Position numbers and translations under genes: made by a program. Source: Escallonia rubra (taxonomy: Eukaryota; Streptophyta; Magnoliopsida; Escalloniales; Escalloniaceae). From it: a stretch of DNA of 64,000 bases. The stretch lies in the NCBI GenBank assembly GCA_033065855.1, contig JAVXUO010002285.1, forward strand, positions 186,001-250,000. Direction: 5' to 3'. Positions 22,420-33,782 of the stretch are shown in pieces. Each line of letters opens with the position of its first letter. Positions within the stretch are counted from its first letter, which is position 1. The notes under the pieces were generated by a model. The model made no database searches. It was not told the origin of the DNA and saw nothing but the letters and a program-made list of their open reading frames with translations.

Positions 22420-22569
22420 GATACAATTCTAGGATCTTAATTTACAAAGAATGGCTTAGTTTTTAATTACTGGTGTATACCAGAACAAGAACAACTCTGA
22501 TGCTACTTGATCGTCTGATTTATTATATAATAATCATTATTGATGATCCAAGACCATAGATATTGATAT

Positions 22570-22591
22570 ATGTGTGTGTGTGTGTGTGTGT
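22570..22591. repeat. (GT)n microsatellite
   Basis: Uninterrupted TG dinucleotides over about 22 bp. Confidence 0.95.
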
Positions 22592-24095
22592 ACCGTCAAA
22601 GATCATGTCCATAGTACCCATCCCTCTCCATTTGCTCATTCGACCAATTTATTGTGCATCTTCACTAACATTTTTCTGCTCATATGGAATCAAATTGTCA
22701 CTTAAGAAATTGAATTTCACTATTTGATGGTACTCTTGTGTCAGTTTCTTTGTTGCTTTAAGGCCTTTTATCCTATTGGCTATAAAATTTGTATCTGGAT
22801 TGCCTTACTGAATTATGGTGTTTTAATTCTAAGGGACCCGTGTGCTGTCTATGAAACCTAAAAACATGATGCCTTCCAAATAATCTGAAAATTATAATGC
22901 TCTTTCCCTTTTTTTGTTTACTTTTGAGAATGACCAAATTTCTCCTTTTCACCAGATGCCGTTTTACAAGTAAATGGAAAGAACTTTTTTGTTTTAAAAA
23001 ATGCATTTGAGTATCTCAGTTAGGCGACCAAGGAATCTCCATCCAAATTGTACTATTTTAGCCTCTTGGAGCTATGTAGAAAAGTATTGTGCTCTTTTGG
23101 CTTAGTATTGCATCACAGGGGATAGTAGCTGATGCTAAACCCATGCAAAAGGGGGATCTTGTATCAAGAAGACTGGTTCTCTAGGCATCCATTTTAAGAA
23201 TCATGTATCAGTTAAAAACACCAAATGATGAACCCACGTCTCCTTGCTTACACCACTAAGACTTGGTTTCCATATTGATGAAGATTACAAGGTAAAAATG
23301 CATGTCTTAGGTGGACCTTTAGCTGAACATGTTTGGGCAAATAACAATTTGCAAAACTGGGAACAAAGAGAGAGTGAATGGATTTAGAAATCTCTGGTGC
23401 AGAATGCCAAACACCTTGAGATACTGATAATGCATAATATGTGGAATACTATAGTAATCCAATGATGTTTGTTTCTCTAATTTTTGGATGTCTCATAGAT
23501 ATTGTCTCTGTTGGACATGTTGCGCATAGTTGTTACTGGTAGTATGTCTTTTGCACTATGTCTTATCTTAATTTTATTGATGCTTAAAATATGCTAATCA
23601 CATCCTTTTCAGAACAGTTGCTAGCCTATTGTAGGTGGCTCTTCTGGAAAACTAGCAATATGATACAAGAACTTGTACAATATGATAGAAGAAAAAAATC
23701 ACTTCTTAGCTACTACTTCTTCATAATTCCGGGAACATGTGATCGTTTATGCCGCTATTACTGCTGCCATCTTCTTTAGAAAATAAATGTAAAAGCCAAA
23801 ACACAAGATACTCGATATATATTTGAATTTGTACTATTGTAGACTTCTAGTTAAACAATTTCATACACCTTACGAATTTATTAGCGCCAATTCGTTTTTG
23901 AATATTTACTTCCTTGGTAGAATAAGGTACATACTAAATTTAATTCCATACCGTTATATACATATTTATTCCTAATTTTGGATTTTGAGAAATTGAAGTA
24001 GTCACAATGAATTCACTTTCCCCATTCCTTATTGTTCTTTCATTCATAGTTTTCTTAAATTAATTTCCTTTTTATCAAAAAACCTAGGAAGACAA

Positions 24096-24126
24096 CCACG
24101 CGCGTAGCGCGTGGGAGTCTCCCTAG
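24096..24126 (+). mobile_element. Helitron 3' terminus
   Basis: The palindrome CCACGCGCGTAGCGCGTGG (24096-24114; 8-bp perfect stem, 3-nt loop) is followed 8 nt later by CTAG (24123-24126) and a host T. This is the classic Helitron 3' end: a GC-rich hairpin, a short spacer, then CTAG inserted before T. Only the end is recognisable; the matching 5' end was not found. Confidence 0.85.
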
Positions 24127-24149
24127 TACTAATCAAAAGTACGACATCA

Positions 24150-24400
24150 AAATAAATAGGTAAGAAAGACCCCTAGTTTTGGACAAATCAAGAAAATGTG
24201 GGTTTTTAGGCTAAAACTTGGGGGTTGGAGGAAAATTTGTCAAGTTGCGAAAAAGTGAGTTTTTATTTTGAAAACTTCTGAAACATGGACCAGGGTGACT
24301 TAAGAAAAAAATGGGTTTATCATATTTTCACTTTTTGCCTACTAAACTACCCCTCTCAGCTGATATTACAAAAACACAAGACTGGCCTAAGTCTAATTTT
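24150..24400. repeat. Outer MULE-like TIR relic
   Basis: GAAAATGTGGGTTTTTAGGC followed by GAAAAAGTGAGTTTTTATTT, then AAAAAAATGGGTTT and a CTACCCC stretch. This is the same order of motifs as the MULE inverted repeat at 24511-24715, but diverged. It may be the end of a second, older MULE. Confidence 0.5.
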
Positions 24401-25140
24401 TCTCTCCTCATTCTTTAGTAAAATGACCATATGCCCTTTGCTCACCTCACACCGTCAGAATTCCCTCGTATACATGCGCCCCCTCCCCACACCCTCTCCT
24501 ATATTAGATTGGGAAAAATTAGGAAATGAGGGGTTTTGGGGTAAAAACTTTATAAAAGGTGGGTTTGTTTTGAAAAATTGTGAAAAAGTAGGCCAGCTTT
24601 TTTAAATTTCTGAACAAGGGAAAAGGTTAGGAAAAAATGGGTTTTCTTAACTTCTATAATTTGCTCTTCCCAAATTACCCCTGCCCCTAAAAGAACAACC
24701 CCCTATTATAGTCCCTTCCCCATACCTGATTTGCTCTCTGCAAAAGAATTACCCTTTTGATTTTCTCTCTCCAAATTAGATCTTTCTCTCCAAATCAGTC
24801 TTCTTTCTCAGCTTCTCACTAATTTATTCCATCTCTCTCGCTCTGTTTCGTGCTACTCTTTGACATGGTTCTCTCACTCTCTCTTTGTGTCACACACGAC
24901 TATTGAAATTCAACAACAGTGGTGTTAGGGATTGATGCCTTCAGTGTGAGTATCGTTTTATTTTGTATCTCTTTAAGTGTAAAGAGGAATTGTTGTTTTC
25001 TTCTACACATTTTTATCACCACTGACTCCCTTTCTCAGTTGTGAACTTAGGGCTTTATTTCTACAAAAAATCCCCTTTTGTTTTGGAAATTAGGGATTCG
25101 TAATTCTTCTTAATGTATTTCATTTAGGGAGAATAAGAAT

Positions 25141-25452
25141 ATGGAAGGAAAAGCATATGTTGCATTTGTTGGTCGAAGACCAGGAATTTATTCCACTTTT
25201 GATGAATGTTTTGATCAGACTTTTGGTCATGGAAATGGGTTTCAGTGTTCTTTCTCTTCTAGAAAAGAGGCTGAAAGAGCTTTTGATGCCTTCCGCAGAG
25301 AAAGTGTGATTTGCAAAAAGTTATGGAGTTTTTTTAATAAGTATATTCGAGTTGTCTTTTCTACAATTTTATCTTTTACTTTTTGCTTATGTATTTTGAT
25401 ATTGTATATTTCCTGTGTTGGAGAATCATGTGTATGCATGCCCACTCTGTGA
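25141..25452 (+). CDS. Viroplasmin/RNase H1 N-terminal-like domain protein fragment
   Basis: The first about 48 residues (KAYVAFVGRRPGIYSTFDEC through RKEAERAFDAF) match the small nucleic-acid-binding domain found at the N-terminus of RNase H1 and in caulimovirus protein VI (Caulimo_VI). The conserved VGRRPGIY, W/F-x-EC and AE.AF positions are visible. After residue 55 the frame runs into hydrophobic sequence and a stop, most likely read-through into an intron, so the true exon probably ends near 25305. An upstream TATA-rich, pyrimidine-rich region (24700-25140) could be its own promoter and leader. A captured host gene inside the MULE is likely. Confidence 0.6.
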   Translation: MEGKAYVAFVGRRPGIYSTFDECFDQTFGHGNGFQCSFSSRKEAERAFDAFRRESVICKKLWSFFNKYIRVVFSTILSFTFCLCILILYISCVGESCVCMPTL

Positions 25453-25618
25453 AAAATCATGTGAGCTTGTCGTTTCACATTCTAAGATTGACATTGGGCG
25501 TCACTTTTACTGATGCCCTAAGCTTTTAAGTGTTTCCTTGGTTAATGTAAGCTTAACATGTAATGCTTGTCTTTATTCTCAATCAGTTTCTAGCCCATTT
25601 GTTATTCATTTCTTTGCA

Positions 25619-25789
25619 GGAATGCAAGGGTTTCTTCACTTGGGTAGACAAGATATATGGTAGCACCTGTTCCTCAGTTAGGCTCTTATAGCTGCGCTCG
25701 AGAAGGTGAAGAAAGAAAGGGATGATGCCCTTCAAAAGTGTGACATGTACTTGGAGCTCTTGCACAACATTGAGGACGTGAAGCTTTGA
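25619..25789 (+). pseudogene. GRF-zinc-finger end plus coiled-coil fragment
   Basis: After a TTTGCAG acceptor the frame reads ECKGFFTWVDKIYG, typical of the last part of a GRF zinc finger (C..FF.WVD). A second frame, shifted by one base, then reads ALIAALEKVKKERDDALQKC and LELLHNIEDVKL before a stop, an amphipathic coiled coil. GRF finger plus coiled coil is a common layout of small plant and transposon-associated proteins. The frameshift indicates decay. It may belong with the viroplasmin-like exon 170 bp upstream or come from a different gene. Confidence 0.5.
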
Positions 25790-27290
25790 GAAACTTTAAA
25801 CCAACTTTCATGCATTTTTCAGACTTCATTGTGGTTTTTTATGCATTTGGTAGATTTGCCTGCCAACTGTTTGATGAAATGCTGTTGAGAAGAAAGTTGA
25901 AATGGTGTTATGCAACTCGCAAAAAATAGTGTTATTCATTTTTCTTTTTTTGAAACCAACTTTGATTTGTGTTGTCTTTTCCATTAGAGAAAGTTGAAAT
26001 GGTGATGCTTGTGTTAGCAACTACTGAAGGCAAGTCCCGAAAAGAAAAAGGGCAATTATTGGAGGCAAAATGGCTACTTCAACATTTGGACGTTGGAGGT
26101 GTACATGTTTTTTGTTATTGGTTCTTGTAATGTGTGAACACCTTGTGCCACTAGAACTGCTGCTCTTGAAACCAAAGGGAGCGGGGGAAGGGGAATGACT
26201 TCTGCTTGGACTTCTATTCGGTACCTATATGTGTCTTCTGCCGTTTGGTTGGGTTGCAAGATGAGATTTGTAAATTAGGCCAAATTTTAACTGTTAGAGC
26301 ATGCTATATGAAGAACCAATACTAACTCTATCAAGCTCCTATGGAAACTGAAATCAACATCTAGTGTTGTGTTGAAATGGAGTCACTAGAATAAATTGCG
26401 ACGAAGAATTGGCCTTTGAAGGTCATTAATACTAGTTGTTACTATTTATCAGCGGCAGCGACTTCATTGGATTTAGAGGCTTGTTTAGGATTTCGGGGTT
26501 TTGCATGTTCACTCAGTGCCATGGTCGCGCTTTATCGAGCCAAGAAGTTGATTCTCCTATAGACGGACGTTGATATTCTCTTACAACGCTCATGAAGTTG
26601 ATTCTCTCGTAGGACAACAAAAAGAAAATGCAGCACTTTTGTTCTTAAGCTAATACGGTCTAAAGATGGTTTACTTTAACACAAGTCACTTTCTGCAAGA
26701 ATGTAAGTACATATATGCAAATATGCTTGTCAGTTTGTGCAGATATTCAATTCGTTTTTAATCTTGCAACCAATAAAATAGAAACTTTGCCTAAGGGAAG
26801 AGCTTATAACATAGCACAATTCGGTGTAGATTTTCCTGGTAAAAACATGGTGCCATTTTATAGTGACGAAAACAGTACTTCTGGCTGCATCCTATACACG
26901 TGGTGCCATTATGGTGTAGCACAAATTTTAGTACCATTGATGACTAGTGACGCTTACCCAATTTGTAAAGGAAGAGCTTTAAGAACTCTAAAACCACGTC
27001 TTCATTCGCAAATAGGGCAAAGTTTCTATTGAATTGGTTGTAAGAGAATAAACGACTTAAATAACTGCACAAAATGACATGCATCTTTGCATATCAGAAC
27101 TTGCATTGTTACAGAAATTGACTTGTGTAAATGTAAACCTACCATTTTTTTGGATCCTTCTTCACTTCTTGGCGTGGATGAAATTCACAACCTATGTGGT
27201 ATTGTACCATGCCATGTGTACACGAAGCAAAATTAAGAGGTGCTTTAAGCTCTTCCCATAGGCAAAGTTTGTATTGCATCTGCAGAAAAC
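25790..27290. other. MULE interior, no recognised gene
   Basis: Mostly AT-rich. A 105-residue plus-strand frame at 26715-27032 has protein-like composition but no motif I recognise, so I do not call it a gene. Confidence 0.4.
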
Positions 27291-27750
27291 GACTTGAGCA
27301 TCGGCAGAATCCGCGACGAGCACCTACGCATAAATGGACTTGTGTTTATGAAGAAAATGACATGTGTCACCTAAACTGTGTAGAACCGTTCTTCTATGAT
27401 TGATTGGTAAGCACATCAACAACTTCGAATCAGATCAGTTTCTCCACACCAAAAAAATAATCGGGCGCTGATAAAATCCGGCCTAATGGAGAGGTGACAA
27501 AATGCTATACTTTTCATTACAAAACGGATAAACCGGATCCATCAAAGATCCCAACCCCCTTAGCAAGGGGAGGTATAGTTCCCATAAGGCCCTCTTTTTT
27601 TAGGAGTCCCACCGAAGCAAAAGCAGCACTTATGCCCCCCCATGTGTACTGCATAAAACGACTTGAGCATCCGCAGAATTCGACAAGCACCTTTACATAA
27701 ACAGACTTGTGTTTATGCAGAAAATGACTTGTGTCACCTAATATGTTTAA
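27290..27750. repeat. Duplicated 90-bp segment inside the MULE
   Basis: The stretch at 27293-27385 starting CTTGAGCATCGGCAGAATCC and ending in AAAATGACATGTGTCACCTA recurs at 27662-27741 with about 85% similarity by eye. Confidence 0.75.
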
Positions 27751-28125
27751 ACATCGGCGCCGCTGTTGTACATGGGATCCCAGTATTCCTGCAAGGTCAT
27801 CCACTTATGCGTGGGTGGGGTGGGGTGGGGATGGCCGCCAGACGGGGGAGGGGGTCGGTGGGGTTGTAAGTATTTTTGGAAGGAATTTGGAATATGGATT
27901 GTGGAAAGAGATGGAAATAGAATGTCTGATTGTGGGTCAAACATGATTGGGGGAGGGGTAATTTGGGGATTGGAAAAGTAATGAATCCAAAAAAACCATT
28001 TTTTTAACTCATCCCCCTTTTCAGAAATTTCTAAAAGTAACCCCACTTTTTCACAATTTCTCAAACTAAACCCACCATCTACAAATATTTTATCCCAAAA
28101 CCCGCTTTTTCCTAATTTTCCCCCC

Positions 28126-28605
28126 AAATACATACGGCCCTCACCTCTCTCTCTATCTCTCTCTCAATTAACACGGTGAATAAATCACATGATAATATTA
28201 TTCTAAATGCTCGATCGTAATTAAGTTTATGCCAAATTAGTGCATTTTATGTTCTTAAAGGATTAACTTCCCACTAAACCATCCAGTAACAATCCCAGTG
28301 TGCAAATTTGCAAGTACATTCTGCTTACATGCTAATAGCCTTTTTGTATATATGCAAGTTATTAACGACCAAGCTATCATTTACTTGGTATAAGCGTCCA
28401 CAATCAGGCTCATTTGGTTCACTGTAATGGAATAAAAGTTTGCGAAGTAATGGAATGATTGTTACCATTATGTTGTTTGGTAAATGGTTATATGTACATG
28501 GGTTGAAGTATGATTTGGGACGAAAGGGTGTCGAATTTGATGGGAGCGCCCCCCTGGGTGTTTGTAATCTAAATGAAATAAATGATTTTATTGTAGTGTA
28601 TTATC
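28126..28605. other. AT-rich spacer between MULE and LTR-B
   Basis: I see no gene or clear repeat border here. A TTTGGTTCACTGTAATGGAA stretch near 28405 resembles the ends of small plant MITEs, but no partner end was found. Confidence 0.4.
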
Positions 28606-28628
28606 TGTGTGTGTGTGTGTGTGTGTGT
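28606..28628. repeat. (GT)n microsatellite at the LTR-B border
   Basis: TG dinucleotides directly before the TCTAACATCCCG start of LTR-B. Confidence 0.9.
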
Positions 28629-29129
28629 CTAACATCCCGTATTTTCCCAAACTGTCTAAAATAATTATCTGTTTTTCAAAAAATAAAAAAGCATTAATTT
28701 TGAGCGATACTCCAGAATTAGTAGAGCATTGAAGGTTAAAATCATTTTGGGGTCAAAATATAGTTTTGTAAAGTTTTGGGGTCATTTTGTAAATAGGAAA
28801 ACTTTGGGGTATTTTGTAATTTTAAAATTTTGGCATATATGAGTCAAATTTTATGAAAATTTGTATTTAGAATTGGCAACCTCCTACTTGCTTAATCGGT
28901 GACTGATCAAATAATATTGTTAGATTAATGGTTAGAATTTTAGGGATAGGGATTCGAAAAAAAAGAAGAAGAAGAAAGGAAAGAAGAAATAAATAGAGAA
29001 ACAGAACCGAAACAGAAAAGAAAGAACATGGGAGAAGCAGAAAGCTCAGGAAAGAAGAGAGAGAGAGAGAGAGAATAAATTCAAAGAAATTTCATCATGG
29101 TAATCTTTGTTTTAGTATGAGTAAATTAC

Positions 29130-29154
29130 TGTGTGTGTGTGTGTGTGTGTGTGT
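29130..29154. repeat. (GT)n microsatellite in LTR-B
   Basis: A TG run of about 25 bp, part of a long GT-rich section that is also seen, inverted, in LTR-C at 58640-59290. Confidence 0.95.
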
Positions 29155-29432
29155 TCATCGTGAGTGGGTGCAATAATGTGTGTGCATGAGTTTGTGTAGC
29201 GTAGTTGTGTGTGTAAGGGATCTAATGGAAAATGGAGAGCAGCAGGAAGGGCTGCTGTAATGCTATGAAAGCGGCGGCCGTCTGAAAACCGTTACAAACC
29301 CTAAGCCCATAACAGATTCACACCCCCACCCCTACCTTCCAAGATCCAGACTTATAGAGAATAAACCCCCCTAACCCTTTTGAAAATGGAAGCGAGACGT
29401 CCATAAACCCTCAACTTTCACCGGGAGACGTT

Positions 29433-29624
29433 ATGTCAATTGATCAAGTCACGAATGGAGAACATCAATTTGTTCAACATTTTTTGGTCGAACGAGGACA
29501 TAAGGCTGAAAATAGAGATAGCACCGAACATCGTGGAGAAATAAGGTTTTCACAAGGCCCAAATCGCACCGGTGCGAGGTCGGATTCAAGAAAAGGAGAG
29601 AATCTCGATCCTCAAATACCGTAA
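29433..29624 (+). pseudogene. LINE ORF1, C-terminal remnant
   Basis: A 63-residue frame, Arg/Gly/Asp-rich, ends 40 bp before the ORF2 start, as the tail of ORF1 does in plant LINEs. The nucleic-acid-binding zinc knuckle is not in this remnant. The element seems truncated just upstream. Confidence 0.4.
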
Positions 29625-29663
29625 AGGTAACCCCCCTTCCTGATATTTAGTGCATTTGGGACA

Positions 29664-32600
29664 TGAATATATTGATTTGGAATTGTGATGGAGCTGGAAA
29701 CAACAAGTTTAGAAGTGAGCTTAGAGAAATAGTTAAAAGATTTCACCCCAACATTATCGCGATCCTCGAACCGATCGTTCAATACTCACGGATGGGGAAT
29801 TTTTTTCATAAACTTAATTACCTCATGTATTGTCAACCCTGAGGGTAGATCTGGAGGCATCTGAATGTTTTAGGACTCCACCCAAATAAACGTTAACATA
29901 ATAGAGGCGTCCAATCAAGTTATACTTGCCAATATAGCCAAACAGGACTATAAGACTGGATCCTTTCTGCAGTTTATGCAAGCCCTAACCCTAGAAAGAG
30001 AGAGGAACTGTGGGAAAACCTGACTAATTTTGCAAATACAAATACAAAACCCTAGATGGCTGGTGTGAATTTCAATGATATAGCCAACCTGACTGAAAGA
30101 AGAGGAAGGGGAGAGGAAGGCGAAACTAGTAGAATTCGAAAGTTCCGTAAAAAACATTGACAACTATGGCTTACTGGACCTGGGGTGTACGTGACCGAAA
30201 CTAACCTGGACAGACAGAAGAAGCAGGTGGGCTAACATCCAAAAAAGGCTTGGCAAATGCTTGGCAAACCTGAAATGGAATGAAACCTTCCAAGAGGCCC
30301 AGATCTGCAACCTCCCCCATACCACTTCTTATCACTGTGCACTTTTAGTGAACATCACTGGTACGTATTTTCCACCTCAAACTTCAAATAAACCTTTTCG
30401 TATTGAGGCTGCTTGGATGCTTGAGGACAATTTTATTGATGTGGTGAAAAATGTGTGGAGTAATGATACTGAAAATAGTAATATCAACATTTTTAATGCC
30501 ACGAAAGAATTCAAAAAACAAGCCACCGAATGGAATATGAATGTTTTTGGTAATACTTTTAGAAGGAAGAGACTCCTTATTGCTAGACTTGAAGGAATCG
30601 AGAGTGCTTTGGTTGAGCATTGGTCTTATAATATGGAAATTTTGGAAAGAGAATTAAGAGAAAACTACTTTGACACCCTGAAACAAGAAGAAATTCTCTG
30701 GCTTTAGAAATCTCGCATTAAATGGAACTGTGAGGGTGATAGGAATACTAGATTTTTTCATATCTCGACTATTGCCCGTAGAAAAAAAGAATAAAATCAA
30801 TGATCTTTTGAATATGGATGGTAATTGGATTACCAACCCTAGCTTCATGGAAAAACATATCAATGATTACTTTGTTGACCTTTATGGCCAGGATAATAAT
30901 GGGAACAATACTAGAGGCAGCCTGTTTTTCAAGGATTACTATCCTAAGCTTAGTTTCCTTAAGCCAGAATGTTAGCTAGCCCTCTATGTGATGCTGAAAT
31001 CAATGAGGCCTTTTTCAATATCAAGGTTCTCAAAGGCCCTGGACCTGATGGTATAAATGCCATGTTCTATCAATAATATTGGGAAATTGTTGGGAATACT
31101 TGCTGCAAGTTTATAAAAAATAGTTTTAATTCGGGAAACATGCCTATGAGAATAATAGAGCCTTAGTCATTTTTATTCCTAAAATTGAAAACCCCTAGAG
31201 AATTAGCCAATTCAGACCTATCAGCCTGCTTAATGTTACGTACAAGGCTCTTTCTAAAGTTTTAGTGGCTAGACTTAGACCCTTCTTGAAAAAACTTATA
31301 AGCCCTGCCCAAAGTAGTTTTGTTCCTGGTAGGAGTACCTCTGACAATGTGATCATAACATAAGAAATTCTTCATACCCTGAGAAACATGAAAGGTAAAA
31401 AAAGAGGCCCGGTCCTTAAAATAGACTTGGAGAAAGCTTATGATAAACTGAACTGGGAATTTATTCATCAAACCTTGATTGGCTTTAAATTTCCTCCTAT
31501 TTGGGTTAGTCTTATTATGAGTTGTATATCTAGTAGCTCTATGTTTATACATTGGAATGGAACTTCCCTCAGCCCCATTACCATTGGCAGGGGTATTAGA
31601 CAAGGGGACCCCCTATCCCGTTATATCTTTGTGTTATGCATAGAAAGGTTATCTCACTTGTTGAATGACTGCAATATGAAAAGGAATGTGATTGGTCTGA
31701 AGGCCTCTAAAGGGGACCTTTCATTTCTCACCTCTTTTATGCTGATGACCTAATTATATCATGGGAATTTTAAACAAGTTATGTGACTGCTCTGGGCAAA
31801 AGATTAATCTCCAAAAGTCTAAGATGTACATCTCCCCAAATGTGCCCAAACAAAGAGCCCATAAGCTTAGCCAAATACGTGGTATTCCTTTAACTGAAAA
31901 CCTAGGTGTCTACCTTGGTATTACCCTTGTCCACAAAAGGCTATCCCAAAATCTCTTTGACCAAATTGTGCATAAAGTGCAGACTAGATTAGCTTGTTGG
32001 AAAGCCAGACTCCTGAATCTTGCTGGAAGAACTACCCTTATCCAATTTGTCACTACGGCCATCCCCACTCATATCATGCAAACTCAAGCCCTCCCTAGCA
32101 AAGTCACTGAGAAACTGGATAGACTTAACAGATCCTTTCTATGGGGAGATTCTGAAGAAAAAAAAAGAAAATCCACCTTGTCTATTGGGATATTGTTTGC
32201 TCCCCCAAAAAACTAGGAGGATTAGGTCTTGGAAAAACCAAACTTAACAATCTGGCTTGCCTCACCAAACTTGGTTGGAAACTGATGAAAAATGAAGATC
32301 TCCTATGGGTTAAAGTGTTAAAGCATAAAAATAGAAAAAATGATAACCCTAGAGAGTGGAGAAAGAATTATAAACCTTCTCACATTTGGAGAAGCATCTA
32401 TAAAAGCCATGATATTCTGATTAATGGAACTAAGTGGATCATCAATAAGGGTGATATAATTAGTTTTTGGCATGATTGGTGGTGTGGTAATAGTCCTCTG
32501 GCAACTGAAAATGAATCCCATAACTTGAAAGTGAAGGACTTTATATCTAATAGAAAATGAGATCTCAACAAAATTCAGGAAGCTGTTGACCATGAAAACC

Positions 32601-33200
32601 TGCAACAAGTCTTGAATACTTACATCCATGAGGAAGACAATGAAAATGATAGAATGTGCTTGGGTAAACATCCTAATGGTAATTTTTCTACTGCTAGTGC
32701 TTATAACTCTAACCCGGACCTTGAATACCTTGATGGGCTAAAGTGAAGTGGAGGTGGATATGGAAACTCAAAATTCCCTAGAAGATTATTTTTTTCCTCT
32801 GGCTTGCTCTTAAGGATAGACCGTGCTCTAATAGTCTTAGAGCTACCAGAAATATTTCTTCTAGTCCCAGTTGCACCAAGTGTGGTTTTGGCTATGAAAA
32901 CACTAAACACATCCTTCGAAAATGCCCTAAAGCTCGTGAACTATGGAGGAAAGCCTTTACTGCACATCAATAGGAGGAGGAAGAGGCTACATTTTTGGAG
33001 GACATGTTTTACAAGAATTTAAAAATAAAGGAGACATGAACTTCTCTAACCTGTCATGGCAACATGTTTTTATTTCCATTTTATGGCAGATTTGGAAAAG
33101 TAGGAACAAGGAAAGTATAGAAGGGATCCTTATCCCAAATGATACTACGTGGAAAATTTGCCTTAATTAGGCCAAAGATCTGGGCAAAGCTTTCAAGGCA
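29664..33200 (+). pseudogene. LINE ORF2, endonuclease and reverse transcriptase
   Basis: ORF2 opens with MNILIWNCDGAGNNKFRSEL, the start of the APE-type endonuclease (WN..G..). After several frame breaks the RT is readable at 31200-31760: GPVLKIDLEKAYDKLNWEF, GRGIRQGDPLSRYIFVLCIE and the catalytic FYADD at 31735-31749, one frame off the preceding segment. Downstream is a CTKCGFGYENTKHIL..C zinc-binding segment (about 32870-32930). The enzyme would nick DNA and reverse transcribe LINE RNA at the nick. Stops and frameshifts occur throughout. Confidence 0.85.
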
Positions 33201-33251
33201 AAAGGTGAGGACACAGTTAATAATCCAAAGATAATCACTTGGTCTTTTCCA

Positions 33252-33698
33252 TTGGCAGGTACTTTCAAACTTAACATTGATGGTTGTGCTAAGAAAAATG
33301 AAAAGGGTGGCTTTGGTGGACTATTGCGTAACAACACTAGCGATTGGATATGCGGCTATCTTGGAAATATCCCTAGTTGCAATGCATTTAAAGCCGAGCT
33401 GTATGGAATAGTCAAAGGAATGCAAATGATCAGAGATCAAGGATACATGAACGTAATAGTGGAATCTGATTCCAAGGCTACTGTGGACTTAATCGCTGAG
33501 AAAGAAAACATATGGCACCCGATGAGGAGTCTTATTAAGGATGCCATATTTTTAATTAGAAGTACTAAGTCTACCATTACTCATGTATATAGAAAGGCTA
33601 ACCGTTGCGCAGATGATATCATATGTGTTGCTACAAAGGGAGTCTTTTGTGTACCTCATACAACCACCAGATATGGTGCTCCCTTTGTTAGCAGATGA
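33252..33698 (+). pseudogene. LINE C-terminal RNase H domain (frame intact)
   Basis: A 148-residue frame keeps all four acidic residues of plant LINE RNase H (RVT_3): Asp in KLNIDGCAKK, Glu in AFKAELYGI, Asp in VESDSKAT and Asp in KANRCADD. The rest of ORF2 is broken, so the domain is not expected to be made from this copy. It is the best preserved part of the LINE. Confidence 0.85.
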
Positions 33699-33768
33699 TA
33701 TCATAAGTGCTGCCCATGTAAAGACCTAGGTCCATCGAGCTACTTTGATTTATTTAATTTCTGTTGCT

Positions 33769-33782
33769 AAAAAAAAAAAAAA
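33769..33782 (+). other. LINE 3' A-tract
   Basis: Fourteen A residues close the LINE after TGTTGCT, as expected for target-primed reverse transcription. Confidence 0.8.

Larger units (their letters stand above)
17140..24095. other. Gene-poor region, in part probably Helitron interior
   Basis: About 7 kb of AT-rich DNA without a complete gene. A few short exon-like stretches are listed separately. The right border is a Helitron 3' terminus at 24096-24126. No convincing Helitron 5' end (A followed by TC with the usual TCT..ACTAT pattern) was found, so the Helitron's extent is unknown. No Rep/helicase coding sequence is visible, so any Helitron here would be non-autonomous. Confidence 0.5.
24511..28125 (+). 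mobile_element. Mutator-like element carrying gene fragments (Pack-MULE-like)
   Basis: The left arm (24511-24715) and right arm (about 27935-28125) are inverted copies nearly 200 bp long. They share GGGAAAA(T)TAGGAAA, GGTGGGTTT, AAATTGTGAAAAAGT, AAATTTCTGAA and CAAATTACCCC in that order. Long TIRs of this kind mark Mutator-like elements. No transposase is present; instead the interior holds exon fragments (25141 and 25619). A clear 9-bp target duplication was not seen, so the exact ends are uncertain by several bases. Confidence 0.65.
29423..33782 (+). mobile_element. L1-type LINE, 5'-truncated and decayed
   Basis: It carries the end of an ORF1-like frame (29433-29624), an ORF2 with endonuclease, reverse transcriptase, zinc-finger and RNase H parts, and a terminal A-tract (33769-33782). 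TTTCACC occurs directly before (29416-29422) and after (33784-33790) these limits and may be a short target duplication, though 7 bp is weak evidence. The layout fits plant L1 elements with a C-terminal RNase H. It lies within LTR-B. Many frame breaks show that it is inactive. Confidence 0.85.
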
